This document shows positions 9,317 to 17,744 of a stretch of DNA of 64,000 nucleotides, piece after piece. This stretch comes from Mycolicibacterium wolinskyi (GTDB lineage: Bacteria > Actinomycetota > Actinomycetes > Mycobacteriales > Mycobacteriaceae), in assembly GCF_002101965.1 (NCBI RefSeq), contig NZ_LQQA01000029.1, positions 310,001 through 374,000 on the forward strand, written 5' to 3'. Position numbers and translations under genes: made by a program. Under the pieces are notes generated by a model, which was not told the origin of the DNA, ran no database searches, and saw nothing but the letters and a program-made list of their open reading frames with translations. The first letter of the stretch is position 1, and each line of letters begins with the position of its first letter.

Positions 9317-9916
9317 TCATTCTTCGCTGGGTGAGGTGAGCGCCTTGATCGCTGCGGTCGACATCGTTTTGACGATCGATTCCTGGTCCAGGCCCTTGTT
9401 CAGCGTTGCCACCACATTGAGCATCGAGAACACTGCCTGGGTGAGCAGTCTCACTTCTGGTTCGGACAGATCGGGCCGCAATATGGAAACTATCGAAATC
9501 CATTCCTCGGCATAGAGATTCATCTCGCGTCGGATACGGCGCCGATCCTTCTCCGGCAGGGCATGTTCGTTCTTCATGAAGATCAGCGTCGTCGGAGCTG
9601 CGCCGATGACGCTTCTGATGTGGAAGTCGACGAGGATCTCCAGTGCGGCGCGTGGATCGGGCTCCGACTCCGCGGTTTCCCTGGCGAACTGATGCAGGGC
9701 GGCCAGGGGGCTCTCCACTACGGCGATCAATAGAGCCTGTTTGTTCTCGAAGTGGTTGTAGAGACCCGGCCCGGAAATTCCGGCCGCGGTGCAGATCATG
9801 TCCACGGTGACTCCGTCGTAGGAGTTTCGCAGGAACAAGTCGGCGGCCACCTTGAGCAACACATCTCGGCGTGAGGTGCCGGTGGACGGCTCGTGCGCCG
9901 CATCGTCAGTGGTCAT
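9317..9916 (-). CDS. TetR family transcriptional regulator
   Basis: 199 residues from ATG 9916 (MTTDDAAHE); the frame stays open to 9955, so a start at 9928 or 9955 is possible. The N-terminal TetR helix-turn-helix is clear: RRDVLLKVAADLFLRNSYDGVTVDMICTAAGISGPGLYNHFENKQALL in pieces across residues 16-63. The C-terminal ligand domain is of the type in KstR-like or AcrR-like repressors, ending QAVFSMLNVVATLNKGL. It is divergent from the monooxygenase operon, with a perfect 16-base palindrome between the two, so it probably represses that operon and itself. The ligand is likely a pathway acid or CoA thioester (inference). Confidence 0.88.
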   Translation of the reverse strand: MTTDDAAHEPSTGTSRRDVLLKVAADLFLRNSYDGVTVDMICTAAGISGPGLYNHFENKQALLIAVVESPLAALHQFARETAESEPDPRAALEILVDFHIRSVIGAAPTTLIFMKNEHALPEKDRRRIRREMNLYAEEWISIVSILRPDLSEPEVRLLTQAVFSMLNVVATLNKGLDQESIVKTMSTAAIKALTSPSEE

Positions 9917-9987
9917 GGCCAACAACATAACCACGGTGGGTAGACGCTGCCGCAACCAGGAAGCGGTGGAGCAGTGCAGACCATGTA

Positions 9988-10009
9988 ATAGCGGCGTTAG
10001 AGCCGCTAT
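9988..10009. promoter_or_regulatory. Inverted repeat, possible second operator or hairpin
   Basis: Arms ATAGCGGC and GCCGCTAT are separated by GTTAGA. It lies between the tetR start and the AT-rich palindrome, so it would be in the tetR leader. It could be an operator or an RNA stem; nothing decides between them. Confidence 0.4.
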
Positions 10010-10032
10010 GGCAGACGAAGCGAGGCAGCCAC

Positions 10033-10048
10033 ATTAATGATCATTAAT
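10033..10048. promoter_or_regulatory. Perfect 16-base palindrome, probable TetR operator
   Basis: ATTAATGATCATTAAT is fully self-complementary and strikingly AT-rich in high-GC DNA. Its size and place between the divergent tetR and catabolic genes are typical of TetR-family operators. Confidence 0.65.
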
Positions 10049-10184
10049 CTCTCCAAGAGTCCACCTTCTGCTGGAGAGGTGTCGGAGAGATGACGAATCG
10101 GTCGGGCGGTGGCCGGTTAACAATGCGTTAAACAGCGTATATGCATCATCTGGACTGGGCTGATGGCTGGTTCGTTGGCTGGCG

Positions 10185-10213
10185 TTGACAACCGACGTGA
10201 TGCGCCTTACGTT
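10185..10213 (+). promoter_or_regulatory. Sigma-A-like promoter of the catabolic operon
   Basis: TTGACA at 10185-10190 and TACGTT at 10208-10213 are spaced by 17 bases. A transcript would begin near 10220, about 28 bases before the ATG at 10248. This also shows that the upstream TTG at 10185, part of the -35 box, is not the monooxygenase start. Confidence 0.65.
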
Positions 10214-10247
10214 AAGAAGCGTTCACCTAGTGGAAAGTGGTGTGAAT

Positions 10248-11447
10248 ATGCGGTTCATATTCATGAGCGAAGGCGAGACGGTCCCGGGGCATACCCATGA
10301 GCACCGCTACCGGGAGCTCGTGGACGAAGTCCTACTTGCCGAGGAGGTGGGGTTCGACGCGTTCGGGACATCCGAGCAGCACGTCGCGATCGGTACGGCG
10401 ACCACCTCCGCACCCGAGGTCATCTACCCCTACCTGATGGCGCTGACCAAGCGCATCCGGTTCATGCACTTGGTCACTCTCTTGCCCACGCGCATCAACC
10501 ATGCCCTTCGCGTCGCCGAGAGGTTGGCAACAGAAGACATCCTGTCCAGCGGCCGAGTCGAACTCGGAGTTGGGCGCGGGAACACGACACTCGCGCTGCG
10601 CGCCTTCGAAGTTGAGCCAAGCGAGAACAAGGCACAGCTCATCGAAGGCTTGGAGGTTATTCGCCGGGCCCTGCACAATGACGTGTTCTCCTACGTCGGC
10701 GAGCATTACAAGATCCCGCCGCGAAGCCTCGTACCCAAGGCAATTCAACATCCGTATCCCCCCATCTCGATGGCTGCCGGTAGTCCCGAGTCGGTTCGCA
10801 AGGCCGCCGAGCTCGGCATCGGAGCGATCGTGGGTGGCTTCTACTTGGGCTTCGAGTTTGTCGAGAGCATGTTGCGCATCTACGACGAGGCCCTCGACGG
10901 CGCTACGCACTCCTATCCGCTCCAAGCGCAGAAGCTCGTCGCGGTCGGAGGCGGGATGCACTGTGCCGAGACGCGTGCGGAAGCCCTCAAGTGGGCACGG
11001 AATCTCAAGGAGACGGTGGCTCTTTCGACCGACGCGTATGAGCGCCTGTCCAAGTTGTCGGCCGACTACCAGTACATGGGTGCGGTGCGAAACGTCGACT
11101 TCGACGATGAGCGGTACATGTTCGAGGACTCGTCCGGGTTCATCGTGGGCGACCCGGATGACTGTGCGGCACAGGTGCAGCGGTTCGCCGACCTTGGCGC
11201 AGACGCGATCGTCATGAGAATCGACGGCCTCCCGCACAAGGAACTGATGAAGTCGATCGAGCTCTTCGGCAAGTACGTCATCCCCAGGTTCAAGAACCCG
11301 CGGGCGGTGGTGCGGCCCGCTGACGCGATTCTGGCCGACATCCGCACGGCCCGGCCCGCTCATTATGCGGAGCTCGAAGCGTTCGAAGAGTCGAAATCCC
11401 AATCGAATTCCCACAAAAGTGTTGTCACAGTAGGAGAGACCCGATGA
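10248..11447 (+). CDS. LLM-class (luciferase-like) flavin-dependent monooxygenase
   Basis: 399 residues from ATG 10248 (MRFIFMSEGE), preceded by GGAAAG and placed just downstream of the mapped promoter. It has the bacterial luciferase alpha-like TIM-barrel pattern: EEVGFDAFGTSEQH, RIRFMHLVTLLPTRINHALRVAE in pieces, GRVELGVGRGN, and PPISMAAGSPESVRKAAELG. Enzymes of this group use reduced FMN from a separate reductase plus O2; a flavin reductase gene lies at 20442 in the same operon. It is the first gene of the operon and overlaps the next by ATGA. Substrate unknown; likely a ring or side-chain oxygenation step on an imported acid (inference). Confidence 0.9.
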   Translation: MRFIFMSEGETVPGHTHEHRYRELVDEVLLAEEVGFDAFGTSEQHVAIGTATTSAPEVIYPYLMALTKRIRFMHLVTLLPTRINHALRVAERLATEDILSSGRVELGVGRGNTTLALRAFEVEPSENKAQLIEGLEVIRRALHNDVFSYVGEHYKIPPRSLVPKAIQHPYPPISMAAGSPESVRKAAELGIGAIVGGFYLGFEFVESMLRIYDEALDGATHSYPLQAQKLVAVGGGMHCAETRAEALKWARNLKETVALSTDAYERLSKLSADYQYMGAVRNVDFDDERYMFEDSSGFIVGDPDDCAAQVQRFADLGADAIVMRIDGLPHKELMKSIELFGKYVIPRFKNPRAVVRPADAILADIRTARPAHYAELEAFEESKSQSNSHKSVVTVGETR

Positions 11448-12307
11448 GCAAATTGGCCGCTGACGACATCTTCAGCCGCTACCCCGAGGAAATCCTGATC
11501 GAGCGCAAGCCCAACGGCGTACTGCTCATCACGATCAACCGACCCGACCGGCTCAACGCCTTGACGATGCCGATGTTCGATCATCTGTCGGACATCTGGG
11601 TGGATGTCGACCGAGACCCGGACACTCGGGTTGCCGTCATCACGGGCGCGGGCCGTGGCTTCTGCACCGGCATGGACGTGCGCCAGCCGGAGCCCTCGCT
11701 GGACGAAGCGGTGGCGCTCATGGAGGGCGAGCGCAGGCGGATCACGGCCATCCTCAACATGGACAAGCCGCTCATCTCGGCGATCAACGGCCCGGCCGTT
11801 GGCTGGGGTTTGTCGATGGCGCTTCTGGCCGACATCAGCGTGGCTGCCGAGGATGCACTGCTTCGAGACGGACACACCCGCGTCGGTGTGGTCGCCGGCG
11901 ACCATAGTTCGCTCATCTGGCCGTTGCTCGTGGGGATGGCCAAGACGAAGTACTACCAGTTGACTTCGGCGAGCATGACCGGCATCGAGGCCGAACGAAT
12001 CGGCTTGGTGAGTCTCGCCGTGCCGAAGGAGAATGTGCTGGATCGCGCACTGGAGATCGCTGACGAACTCGCGCAGGGCTCGCAGCAGGCGATTCGCTGG
12101 ACCAAGCGGTCGCTGAACACCGGATGGCTCACCAACGCCCTTCCGCAGCACGAGCTTTCCGCTGCTCTGGAGGTCATCGGATTCGCGAGCGCAGACTATT
12201 TCGAGGCCCGGCAGGCCTTCCGCGAAGGCCGCCCGCCGGAGTTTCCGTCCGCACGCGGCGAAGGGCGTTCTGTGCTCGGACCGCAACCGGCGAACGCAGC
12301 CAGGTGA
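11444..12307 (+). CDS. Crotonase-fold protein lacking both usual catalytic glutamates
   Basis: 287 residues, start overlapping the monooxygenase stop. Crotonase fold is clear: VLLITINRPDRLNALTMPMF, ITGAGRGFCTGMD, and INGPAVGWGLSMALLADI. The oxyanion-hole regions are kept. At the positions of the two hydratase glutamates it carries S124 (GWGLSMA) and H144-T145, while D153 in VAGDHSS is in the loop where other crotonases place acidic catalysts. It is therefore more likely a CoA-thioester hydrolase, C-C lyase or isomerase than a classical hydratase. The next gene supplies an apparently normal hydratase. Confidence 0.85.
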   Translation: MSKLAADDIFSRYPEEILIERKPNGVLLITINRPDRLNALTMPMFDHLSDIWVDVDRDPDTRVAVITGAGRGFCTGMDVRQPEPSLDEAVALMEGERRRITAILNMDKPLISAINGPAVGWGLSMALLADISVAAEDALLRDGHTRVGVVAGDHSSLIWPLLVGMAKTKYYQLTSASMTGIEAERIGLVSLAVPKENVLDRALEIADELAQGSQQAIRWTKRSLNTGWLTNALPQHELSAALEVIGFASADYFEARQAFREGRPPEFPSARGEGRSVLGPQPANAAR

Positions 12308-12310
12308 CCG

Positions 12311-13117
12311 ATGAGCACACTCGCGACAGGCCAGTCCGCCACCCTCCGCGCCACTGACCACGATGGCGTTCTGGTGGTCACGCTGGACAGGCCTCCGGCA
12401 AATGCGATGAACCGCGAGCTCATCCACGATCTCGCCGGCCTGTTCGCGGAACTCGGCGCCGGGCCCGACGCGCCACCGATCGTGCTCACCGGTCAGGGTG
12501 AGCGGTTTTTCAGCGGCGGAGGCGACATCAAAGAGCTCGAAGGTGCGCATGCCGACGAAATCGCTTTCCGCATGCGGGAATTCCACGCATTGCTCGTCGC
12601 GATGGACCGCTACCCGCGGCCGATGGTCAGCGCGATCAACGGACATTGTGTTGGTGGCGGTATGGAGGTCGCGCTCTTCTCGGACAGTGTGTTGGCGGTC
12701 GACTCGGCGCGCTTCGGGTTTCCGGAGATCAATCACGGACTGCTGCCGGCGGACAAGGGAATCCAACGAGCCAACAAGGTGCTCGGTGTGCGCGTCACCC
12801 GGCGAATCATCCTGTCCGGTGAGCTCTTCGACGCGGCCCACGCTCAAGACATCGGCCTCGTCGACGAACTTGTCGCCGATCACAAGGCGCTGATTACTAG
12901 GGCCGTCTCAACGGCGCGCGCCGCCGGCTCGAAGGCGCCCGTGCTTTATGGTGCCTTGAAGAGCAGCGTCAACGATCCGGACGATGTAACTGACGATGCG
13001 TCCCTTCAACGGACGCTGAAGGCTGCCGCCGACTACTTCGACGATCCGCTCGCACGCGAGCTGCGGCAACGATGGAGTGGCCGAAGGGCTTCCGCAGACA
13101 AGGCACAGTCGTGTTGA
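12311..13117 (+). CDS. Enoyl-CoA hydratase/isomerase
   Basis: 268 residues. Both catalytic glutamates of enoyl-CoA hydratase are in place: E119 in HCVGGGMEVALF and E139 in FGFPEINHGLLP. The oxyanion-hole segment FFSGGGDIKEL is also intact. It would hydrate an enoyl-CoA made downstream of the acyl-CoA synthetases in this operon. It starts three bases after the previous stop, and its end overlaps the ABC permease gene. Confidence 0.9.
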   Translation: MSTLATGQSATLRATDHDGVLVVTLDRPPANAMNRELIHDLAGLFAELGAGPDAPPIVLTGQGERFFSGGGDIKELEGAHADEIAFRMREFHALLVAMDRYPRPMVSAINGHCVGGGMEVALFSDSVLAVDSARFGFPEINHGLLPADKGIQRANKVLGVRVTRRIILSGELFDAAHAQDIGLVDELVADHKALITRAVSTARAAGSKAPVLYGALKSSVNDPDDVTDDASLQRTLKAAADYFDDPLARELRQRWSGRRASADKAQSC

Positions 13118-13977
13118 TCGTCGTCGTTGCCGGACTGGTCAGCGGCGCGGTTCTGCTGCTGGCCACGGTGGGCTTCGAACTTTTGCGCCGGGTCGAGGGT
13201 TTCCTGAACATCGCGCATCCTCAGCTCATCGTGCTCAGTGGCTTCAGCGCGTACGGATTCAACGTCTTGGTCGGGTTGCACTGGATCGTGTCGTGCATCC
13301 TGGCGATCATCGTCACGACATTGGTGGGCGTGGTGACTGCGAGAGCGATCTTTTGGCCGATGCGTCAACGCCCGCACTATATTCCGATGATTGCCTCGGT
13401 GGGTCTCGCATTCTTCCTGCACGCGATGATCGAGCTCTTCACCGGATTCGGCGTGAAGACGCTGGATGTGCCACTGCAGAAGACCATCAGTGTCGGTGGT
13501 GTCGCGGTCGCAGGCGCCGACCAGATCGCTGTCATCGGCACCGCTGCATTAGTCGTTGTGGCATTGCACTTCTGGCTCTCGAAGTCCTACAGCGGCCGGG
13601 CGTTGCGGGCGATGGCGAACAATCAGGCGCTTGCACAGATTCGGGGGGTGAACACCTCGTATCTGCAGTACCTCACCTGGGCAGTCGCCAGCGCACTTGC
13701 GGCGCTGGCCGGGACTCTGATTGCGCTCACGGCACGCATCTATCCCGAACTCGGCTGGGATCAGGTGCTGGTCATCTCCGCTGCCGCGATCATCGGCGGG
13801 CTCGGCAGCATTTACGGTGTGATGCTTGCCGCCATTCTGGTCGGTCTCACCTCAAGCTTGGCGACCTTGGCAATTCCCTCGGAGTACACCCAGATGGTGG
13901 TCTTCGCCGCCATAGCCCTGGTTGTCTTCGTCCGGCCCGAGGGCCTTTTCAGCGGTCCGAAGGAGCGTGTCGCGTGA
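13072..13977 (+). CDS. livH: Branched-chain amino acid-type ABC transporter permease, LivH family
   Basis: 301 residues, very hydrophobic, with about eight membrane segments. The LivH signature is VEGFLNIAHPQLIVLSGF near the N-terminus, followed by the cytoplasmic loop KSYSGRALRAMANNQALAQIRGVN that contacts the ATPases. ATG 13072 overlaps the hydratase by 46 bases; a GTG at 13111 would give a smaller overlap and is an alternative. It is the first of five transporter genes. The LivHMGF-type family imports branched amino acids but in catabolic operons often carries aromatic or alicyclic acids. Confidence 0.9.
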   Translation: MEWPKGFRRQGTVVLIVVVAGLVSGAVLLLATVGFELLRRVEGFLNIAHPQLIVLSGFSAYGFNVLVGLHWIVSCILAIIVTTLVGVVTARAIFWPMRQRPHYIPMIASVGLAFFLHAMIELFTGFGVKTLDVPLQKTISVGGVAVAGADQIAVIGTAALVVVALHFWLSKSYSGRALRAMANNQALAQIRGVNTSYLQYLTWAVASALAALAGTLIALTARIYPELGWDQVLVISAAAIIGGLGSIYGVMLAAILVGLTSSLATLAIPSEYTQMVVFAAIALVVFVRPEGLFSGPKERVA

Positions 13978-14963
13978 GCACTCTGCTGATTGTCGGCGGG
14001 CTGGCCATCCTGATCGGCATCTATGCGGTCGCAGCTCTCGCGTTGAACTTGCAGTTCGGTTTCGGCGGAATGGTCAACTTCGGCGTGGCAGCGTTCTTCG
14101 GAATCGGGGCGTACGCCTACGCGCTCACAGTGATGCCTACCCAATCCGGTTCGTATACCTACATTCTCGGCCTGGGCCTGCCTTGGTGGGCCGGCACCAT
14201 CATCGGTGGTCTGGCAGCCGCGCTTCTCGCTCTCGTCGTGGGATGCGGCCTGCTGAGGATCGGCGGCGAGTATCTCGCGGTAGTAGCCCTGGCACTGGCC
14301 GAGGTGATGCGTCAGCTCTTCATCAACCAGCCGGCGATCGCAAATGGTGCGCGCGGTCTCCTGGATGCACCTGTGCCCAGTCTTGACAGCATTCCGGGCC
14401 GAGCCCAGTCACTGTATGTCGCGGCACTTGTGTTGGTGATACTGGGAATTAGTTTCCTTGTCTTCCGGCGTGTGACGCAATCCGCGTACGGTCGGAGCCT
14501 GCTCGCCGTCAACCAAAACGAAGCCGTTGCGCGCTCGCTCGGAGTGAACGTCTACGCGGTCAAACTCAAGGCCTTCGTGTTCGCCTCATTTTTTATGGGC
14601 CTGGCCGGAGTCATGTACGTCTGGTACTTGTCGATCCTCACGCCGACCTTCTTCAACGTGAACATCACCTTCACCGTCTTCATCGCATTGATCATCGGCG
14701 GGATCGGCAGCAACGCGGGTGCGGTGCTCGGCGCGGTGGTGCTTCTCGGCCTACGAGAGGGGCTCACCTACATCGAGGCCGGCTTCCTCACCTCTGAAGT
14801 CATGGCCAGTCTGCAGGATGCCCTGCAGGGACTGGTCCTAATCCTGATCCTGCTGTTCTGGCCGGGTGGTCTGTTCCGGCCGCGTTTGGCCAACTACCCG
14901 AGACCCGGCACCACCAACCTGTCGGCACCTGTGCTGGCCACCACCGCGGCGGGAGGCCGATGA
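13974..14963 (+). CDS. livM: Branched-chain amino acid-type ABC transporter permease, LivM family
   Basis: 329 residues from GTG 13974, which overlaps the livH stop as GTGA; the much longer open frame from 13077 is an artefact across livH. LivM hallmarks are ALNLQFGFGGMVNFGVAAFFGIGAYAYAL in pieces near the N-terminus, RIGGEYLAVVALALAE, and the coupling loop RSLLAVNQNEAVARSLGVN. The last third (FTVFIALIIGGIGSNAGAVLGA) is typical. Confidence 0.92.
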   Translation: MSTLLIVGGLAILIGIYAVAALALNLQFGFGGMVNFGVAAFFGIGAYAYALTVMPTQSGSYTYILGLGLPWWAGTIIGGLAAALLALVVGCGLLRIGGEYLAVVALALAEVMRQLFINQPAIANGARGLLDAPVPSLDSIPGRAQSLYVAALVLVILGISFLVFRRVTQSAYGRSLLAVNQNEAVARSLGVNVYAVKLKAFVFASFFMGLAGVMYVWYLSILTPTFFNVNITFTVFIALIIGGIGSNAGAVLGAVVLLGLREGLTYIEAGFLTSEVMASLQDALQGLVLILILLFWPGGLFRPRLANYPRPGTTNLSAPVLATTAAGGR

Positions 14964-15748
14964 TGCCCACCCCGGATCCCTTACTCGAAGTGTCCGGTCT
15001 GGTAAAGACTTTCGGCCAGTTACGGGCGCTCGACGGTGTCGCGATGAAGATCAGCCCGGGCGTGGTTACCGGCCTGATCGGCCCGAATGGCTCCGGGAAA
15101 ACAACGCTGTTCAACGCGATCTCCGGGTTTCTCCGGCCTGACATGGGCGCGGTTATCTTCAACGGCCGTGACATCACGGGTGCGCCGACGCATCGGCTTG
15201 CGCGGATGGGCCTCAAGCGGACATTCCAGAACACCGCCGATTTCACCGACATGTCGGTTCTGCAGAATCTGCTCACCTCGGCGCGCTCGGCGCCAGGTGA
15301 GCGTCTCTGGCGCCTCTTCGCGTCACCACGCGGTGTGGCTGCCGGTGAACGCATCCTGGTCGGACGTGCCTGGGATCTCCTGGACCGCATGGGACTGACC
15401 GAGCTGGCGAACACTCGCGCAGGCGATCTGTCGATTGGGCAAGGGCGTCTGCTCCAGATCGCCCGTCTGCTCATGGAGCCGCCGTCGTTGCTGATGCTGG
15501 ATGAGCCGTCATCTGGGCTCAACCCCGACGACCAGCATCGGCTGTCGATGACCGTGCGGGATCTGTGCACCGACGACAATATGACGGTCCTGGTGATCGA
15601 GCACAACATGTCGTTCATAAACGCGATCTCCGATGCGCTGTATGTCATGTACGACGGCCGGGTCATCGCGAACGGTCCGCCGGCCGAGGTCATCAGCAAT
15701 CCCGTCGTTGTCGAGACCTATCTGGGAGCGCGCCATGCCACTGCTTGA
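14960..15748 (+). CDS. livG: ABC transporter ATP-binding protein, LivG family
   Basis: 262 residues, ATGA overlap with livM. Walker A is GPNGSGKTT; the LivG insert GLKRTFQNTADFTDMSVLQNLL follows. The signature motif is LSIGQGRLLQIARLL, Walker B LLMLDEPSSGL, and the H-loop VIEHNM. LSIGQ in place of LSxGQ/LSGGQ is a minor change. The protein powers import with LivF. Confidence 0.93.
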   Translation: MMPTPDPLLEVSGLVKTFGQLRALDGVAMKISPGVVTGLIGPNGSGKTTLFNAISGFLRPDMGAVIFNGRDITGAPTHRLARMGLKRTFQNTADFTDMSVLQNLLTSARSAPGERLWRLFASPRGVAAGERILVGRAWDLLDRMGLTELANTRAGDLSIGQGRLLQIARLLMEPPSLLMLDEPSSGLNPDDQHRLSMTVRDLCTDDNMTVLVIEHNMSFINAISDALYVMYDGRVIANGPPAEVISNPVVVETYLGARHATA

Positions 15749-16454
15749 TGTCGAGAATCTGACCAGCGGATATGGTCGCAACAACATCATCCGGGGCGTC
15801 ACCCTCAGCGCCGAACACGGGTCCATCACCGCCATCATCGGCCCCAACGGGGCGGGTAAGACGACACTCGTCCAGACCATCGCCGGAGTGGTCGATGCTC
15901 GCGGCGGGTCTGTAACGCTCGACGGGGAGAATCTCGAAGGGATGTCCGCGCGCGAGCGGGCACGCCGCGGCCTTGGCTATACCCCTCAGTTACGCAACGT
16001 CTTTGGGGCACTGTCGGTTGAGGACAATCTCGAGGTTGTCACGCGCGCGATGCGCCTGCCACGTGAGCGGCTCGACGAGGTCTTCGAGACCTTTCCGATC
16101 CTTGCCGAGCGGCGCAAGCAACGAGCGGGAACACTCTCCGGAGGCCAGCGTCAGCAGCTCGCGATCGCCTCATCCTTGCTGATGCGACCACAACTGTTGA
16201 TCCTCGATGAACCAACGACGGGTCTCGCTCCCCAGATTGTCGATTCGCTGATCGAACAGATTTGTCGCATCGAGCGCGGTGGGACCGGTGTCCTCTGGGT
16301 GATCGAGGAACACCCGAGCCAGATTCTCCCCTTGTGCAAGCGAGTGTTCCTGATGGATTCAGGTCAGATCCGGCACGAGGCGAGCGGGCCGGAGCTGTTG
16401 GCCGACCCGAACTTCGCCGAGATTTTCTTGGGCGCCCGAATTCCGACCGCCTGA
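15735..16454 (+). CDS. livF: ABC transporter ATP-binding protein, LivF family
   Basis: 239 residues from ATG 15735 (MPLLDVENLTSGYG), overlapping livG by 14 bases; upstream in-frame codons to 15633 lie inside livG. Walker A GPNGAGKTT, Q-loop region GYTPQLRNVFGALSVEDNL, signature LSGGQRQQLAIA, Walker B LLILDEPTTGL. The switch His is in VIEEHPS. Size and motifs are normal for LivF. Confidence 0.93.
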   Translation: MPLLDVENLTSGYGRNNIIRGVTLSAEHGSITAIIGPNGAGKTTLVQTIAGVVDARGGSVTLDGENLEGMSARERARRGLGYTPQLRNVFGALSVEDNLEVVTRAMRLPRERLDEVFETFPILAERRKQRAGTLSGGQRQQLAIASSLLMRPQLLILDEPTTGLAPQIVDSLIEQICRIERGGTGVLWVIEEHPSQILPLCKRVFLMDSGQIRHEASGPELLADPNFAEIFLGARIPTA

Positions 16455-16482
16455 TTTTGTTCTGGTACAGGAGATTTGAGAG

Positions 16483-17742
16483 ATGGACAGACTCGGTACG
16501 GCAGTGCGCAAGCTGTCGGCGATGGCCGTCGCAGTGGCTACGGGGGCAGCGCTCGTCGGATGTGGTGACGGCGACGGCACGGCAGTGATCGGTGTCGCCG
16601 CGCCGCTGTCCGGAGAAGCGGCGGTTTGGGGCGGCCCTGTCGATTCGTTGACCCGCGCGGTCGTGAACCGTGTCAACGATCTCGGTGGCATCAACGGCAC
16701 CAAACTGAAAGTGGTGAGCGAGGACGAGAAGTTCAACGCCGAGGATGGAGTCCGTGCGGTCACCAAGCTCATCAACAGTGACAACGCTCAATTCATCATC
16801 GGGCCGACATCGGGGACCTTCATGGCAACGCTCAATCAGGCGGAGCGAAGCGAAGTGGTGATCGCATCGCCGTATGCAGGTATGGTCGAATTCGACGCCC
16901 GAGCCAATCCATACACCTTCCGCACTGTCGGACCGGACACCTTCGACGGTCTGACGGTGGCGAAGAACATCTGGGATCAGGGTTTCAAGACTTTGTCGAT
17001 TCTGTACGAGAACGTGGACTCTGCGCGTAGTACATCTAATTGGGTCGAGGACTTCTACACGAAGCTCGGCGGCAAGGTCGTCGCGAAGGTCGCGTTCAAC
17101 GGTGGTCAAAGCTCGTACCTCCCAGAGGTCCGCAGCGCGTTCGAGCCCAAGCCCGACATGGTGTTCCTCGCGGGCTCTGTCGAACCTGCCGTGCCGATCT
17201 TGCGTGAGTGGGCACGGTTGCGCCTTCCCGGCAATTGGTCGTTCATCTCCGAGCTGACCTACCCGGTCCTGATCAAGGAGGTCGGTGCTCAATACTTGGA
17301 AGGCGCGTTCGGTCAGACGCCCATGGCCGCCGATTCCCCGGCCATCGCGGGAATGCGGGAGCTGCTGACCGAAGAGTACGGACAGCAAGAAGGCAACGAG
17401 ATTGCCGAACAACCGACGGCCGGCCTCACCTACGACGCAATCGTCTCGGCGATCTTGGCGATGGCGGCCGGGGGAGAAGCCACCGGGGTCGCGATCGCCG
17501 AAAACTTGCACAAAGTCACCGATTCGGGCGGTAAGCCGGTTTACACAGTCGATGAGGGGCTCGAACTACTGGCCAAAGGCGAGAAAATCGACTACCAGGG
17601 CGCATCCGGTCCGGTGGACTTCACTTCGACCAACACCGCGGCCCCCGATTACGGCATTTTCCAGGTCATCGACGGCCAGTGGCAGGTCACCCGCCGCTAT
17701 ACCGGCACCGAACTCTATGACCTGGCTGAGGAATTGGGCTGA
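16483..17742 (+). CDS. ABC transporter substrate-binding lipoprotein, LivK-like
   Basis: 419 residues with a lipoprotein signal peptide ending ALVGC (lipidated C27). The mature protein is a type I periplasmic-binding (Leu/Ile/Val) fold: VIGVAAPLSGEAAVWGGP, INSDNAQFIIGPTSG, then VIASPYAG. It has an AGGAGA ribosome-binding site 11 bases before the ATG. It delivers the substrate to LivHMGF, 28 bases upstream. Unlike LivK of amino-acid systems, the gene follows the ATPases, as is common in catabolic actinobacterial operons. Confidence 0.9.
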   Translation: MDRLGTAVRKLSAMAVAVATGAALVGCGDGDGTAVIGVAAPLSGEAAVWGGPVDSLTRAVVNRVNDLGGINGTKLKVVSEDEKFNAEDGVRAVTKLINSDNAQFIIGPTSGTFMATLNQAERSEVVIASPYAGMVEFDARANPYTFRTVGPDTFDGLTVAKNIWDQGFKTLSILYENVDSARSTSNWVEDFYTKLGGKVVAKVAFNGGQSSYLPEVRSAFEPKPDMVFLAGSVEPAVPILREWARLRLPGNWSFISELTYPVLIKEVGAQYLEGAFGQTPMAADSPAIAGMRELLTEEYGQQEGNEIAEQPTAGLTYDAIVSAILAMAAGGEATGVAIAENLHKVTDSGGKPVYTVDEGLELLAKGEKIDYQGASGPVDFTSTNTAAPDYGIFQVIDGQWQVTRRYTGTELYDLAEELG

Positions 17743-17744
17743 AT

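Larger units (their letters stand above)
9917..10247. other. Divergent control region of the flavin/CoA catabolic operon
   Basis: 331 noncoding bases between tetR and the monooxygenase gene. It contains an 8-base-arm inverted repeat (9988-10009), a perfect 16-base palindrome (10033-10048) and a strong sigma-A-like promoter (10185-10213), all described separately. Confidence 0.7.

Noticed and set aside
10185..10247. Upstream TTG start for the luciferase-like monooxygenase
   Set aside because: The TTG is the first triplet of a TTGACA -35 box; ATG 10248 gives the conserved N-terminus.
11363..12883. 506-residue minus-strand open frame
   Set aside because: Shadow frame opposite two clear crotonase genes; His/Arg/Gly-rich with no domain.
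13077..13973. In-frame extension of livM through livH
   Set aside because: It reads antisense-like, Arg/His-rich nonsense across a clear livH gene; the GTG at 13974 with GTGA overlap gives a normal LivM.
16039..17511. 490-residue minus-strand open frame
   Set aside because: Shadow of livF and the binding-protein gene, low-complexity Arg-rich translation.
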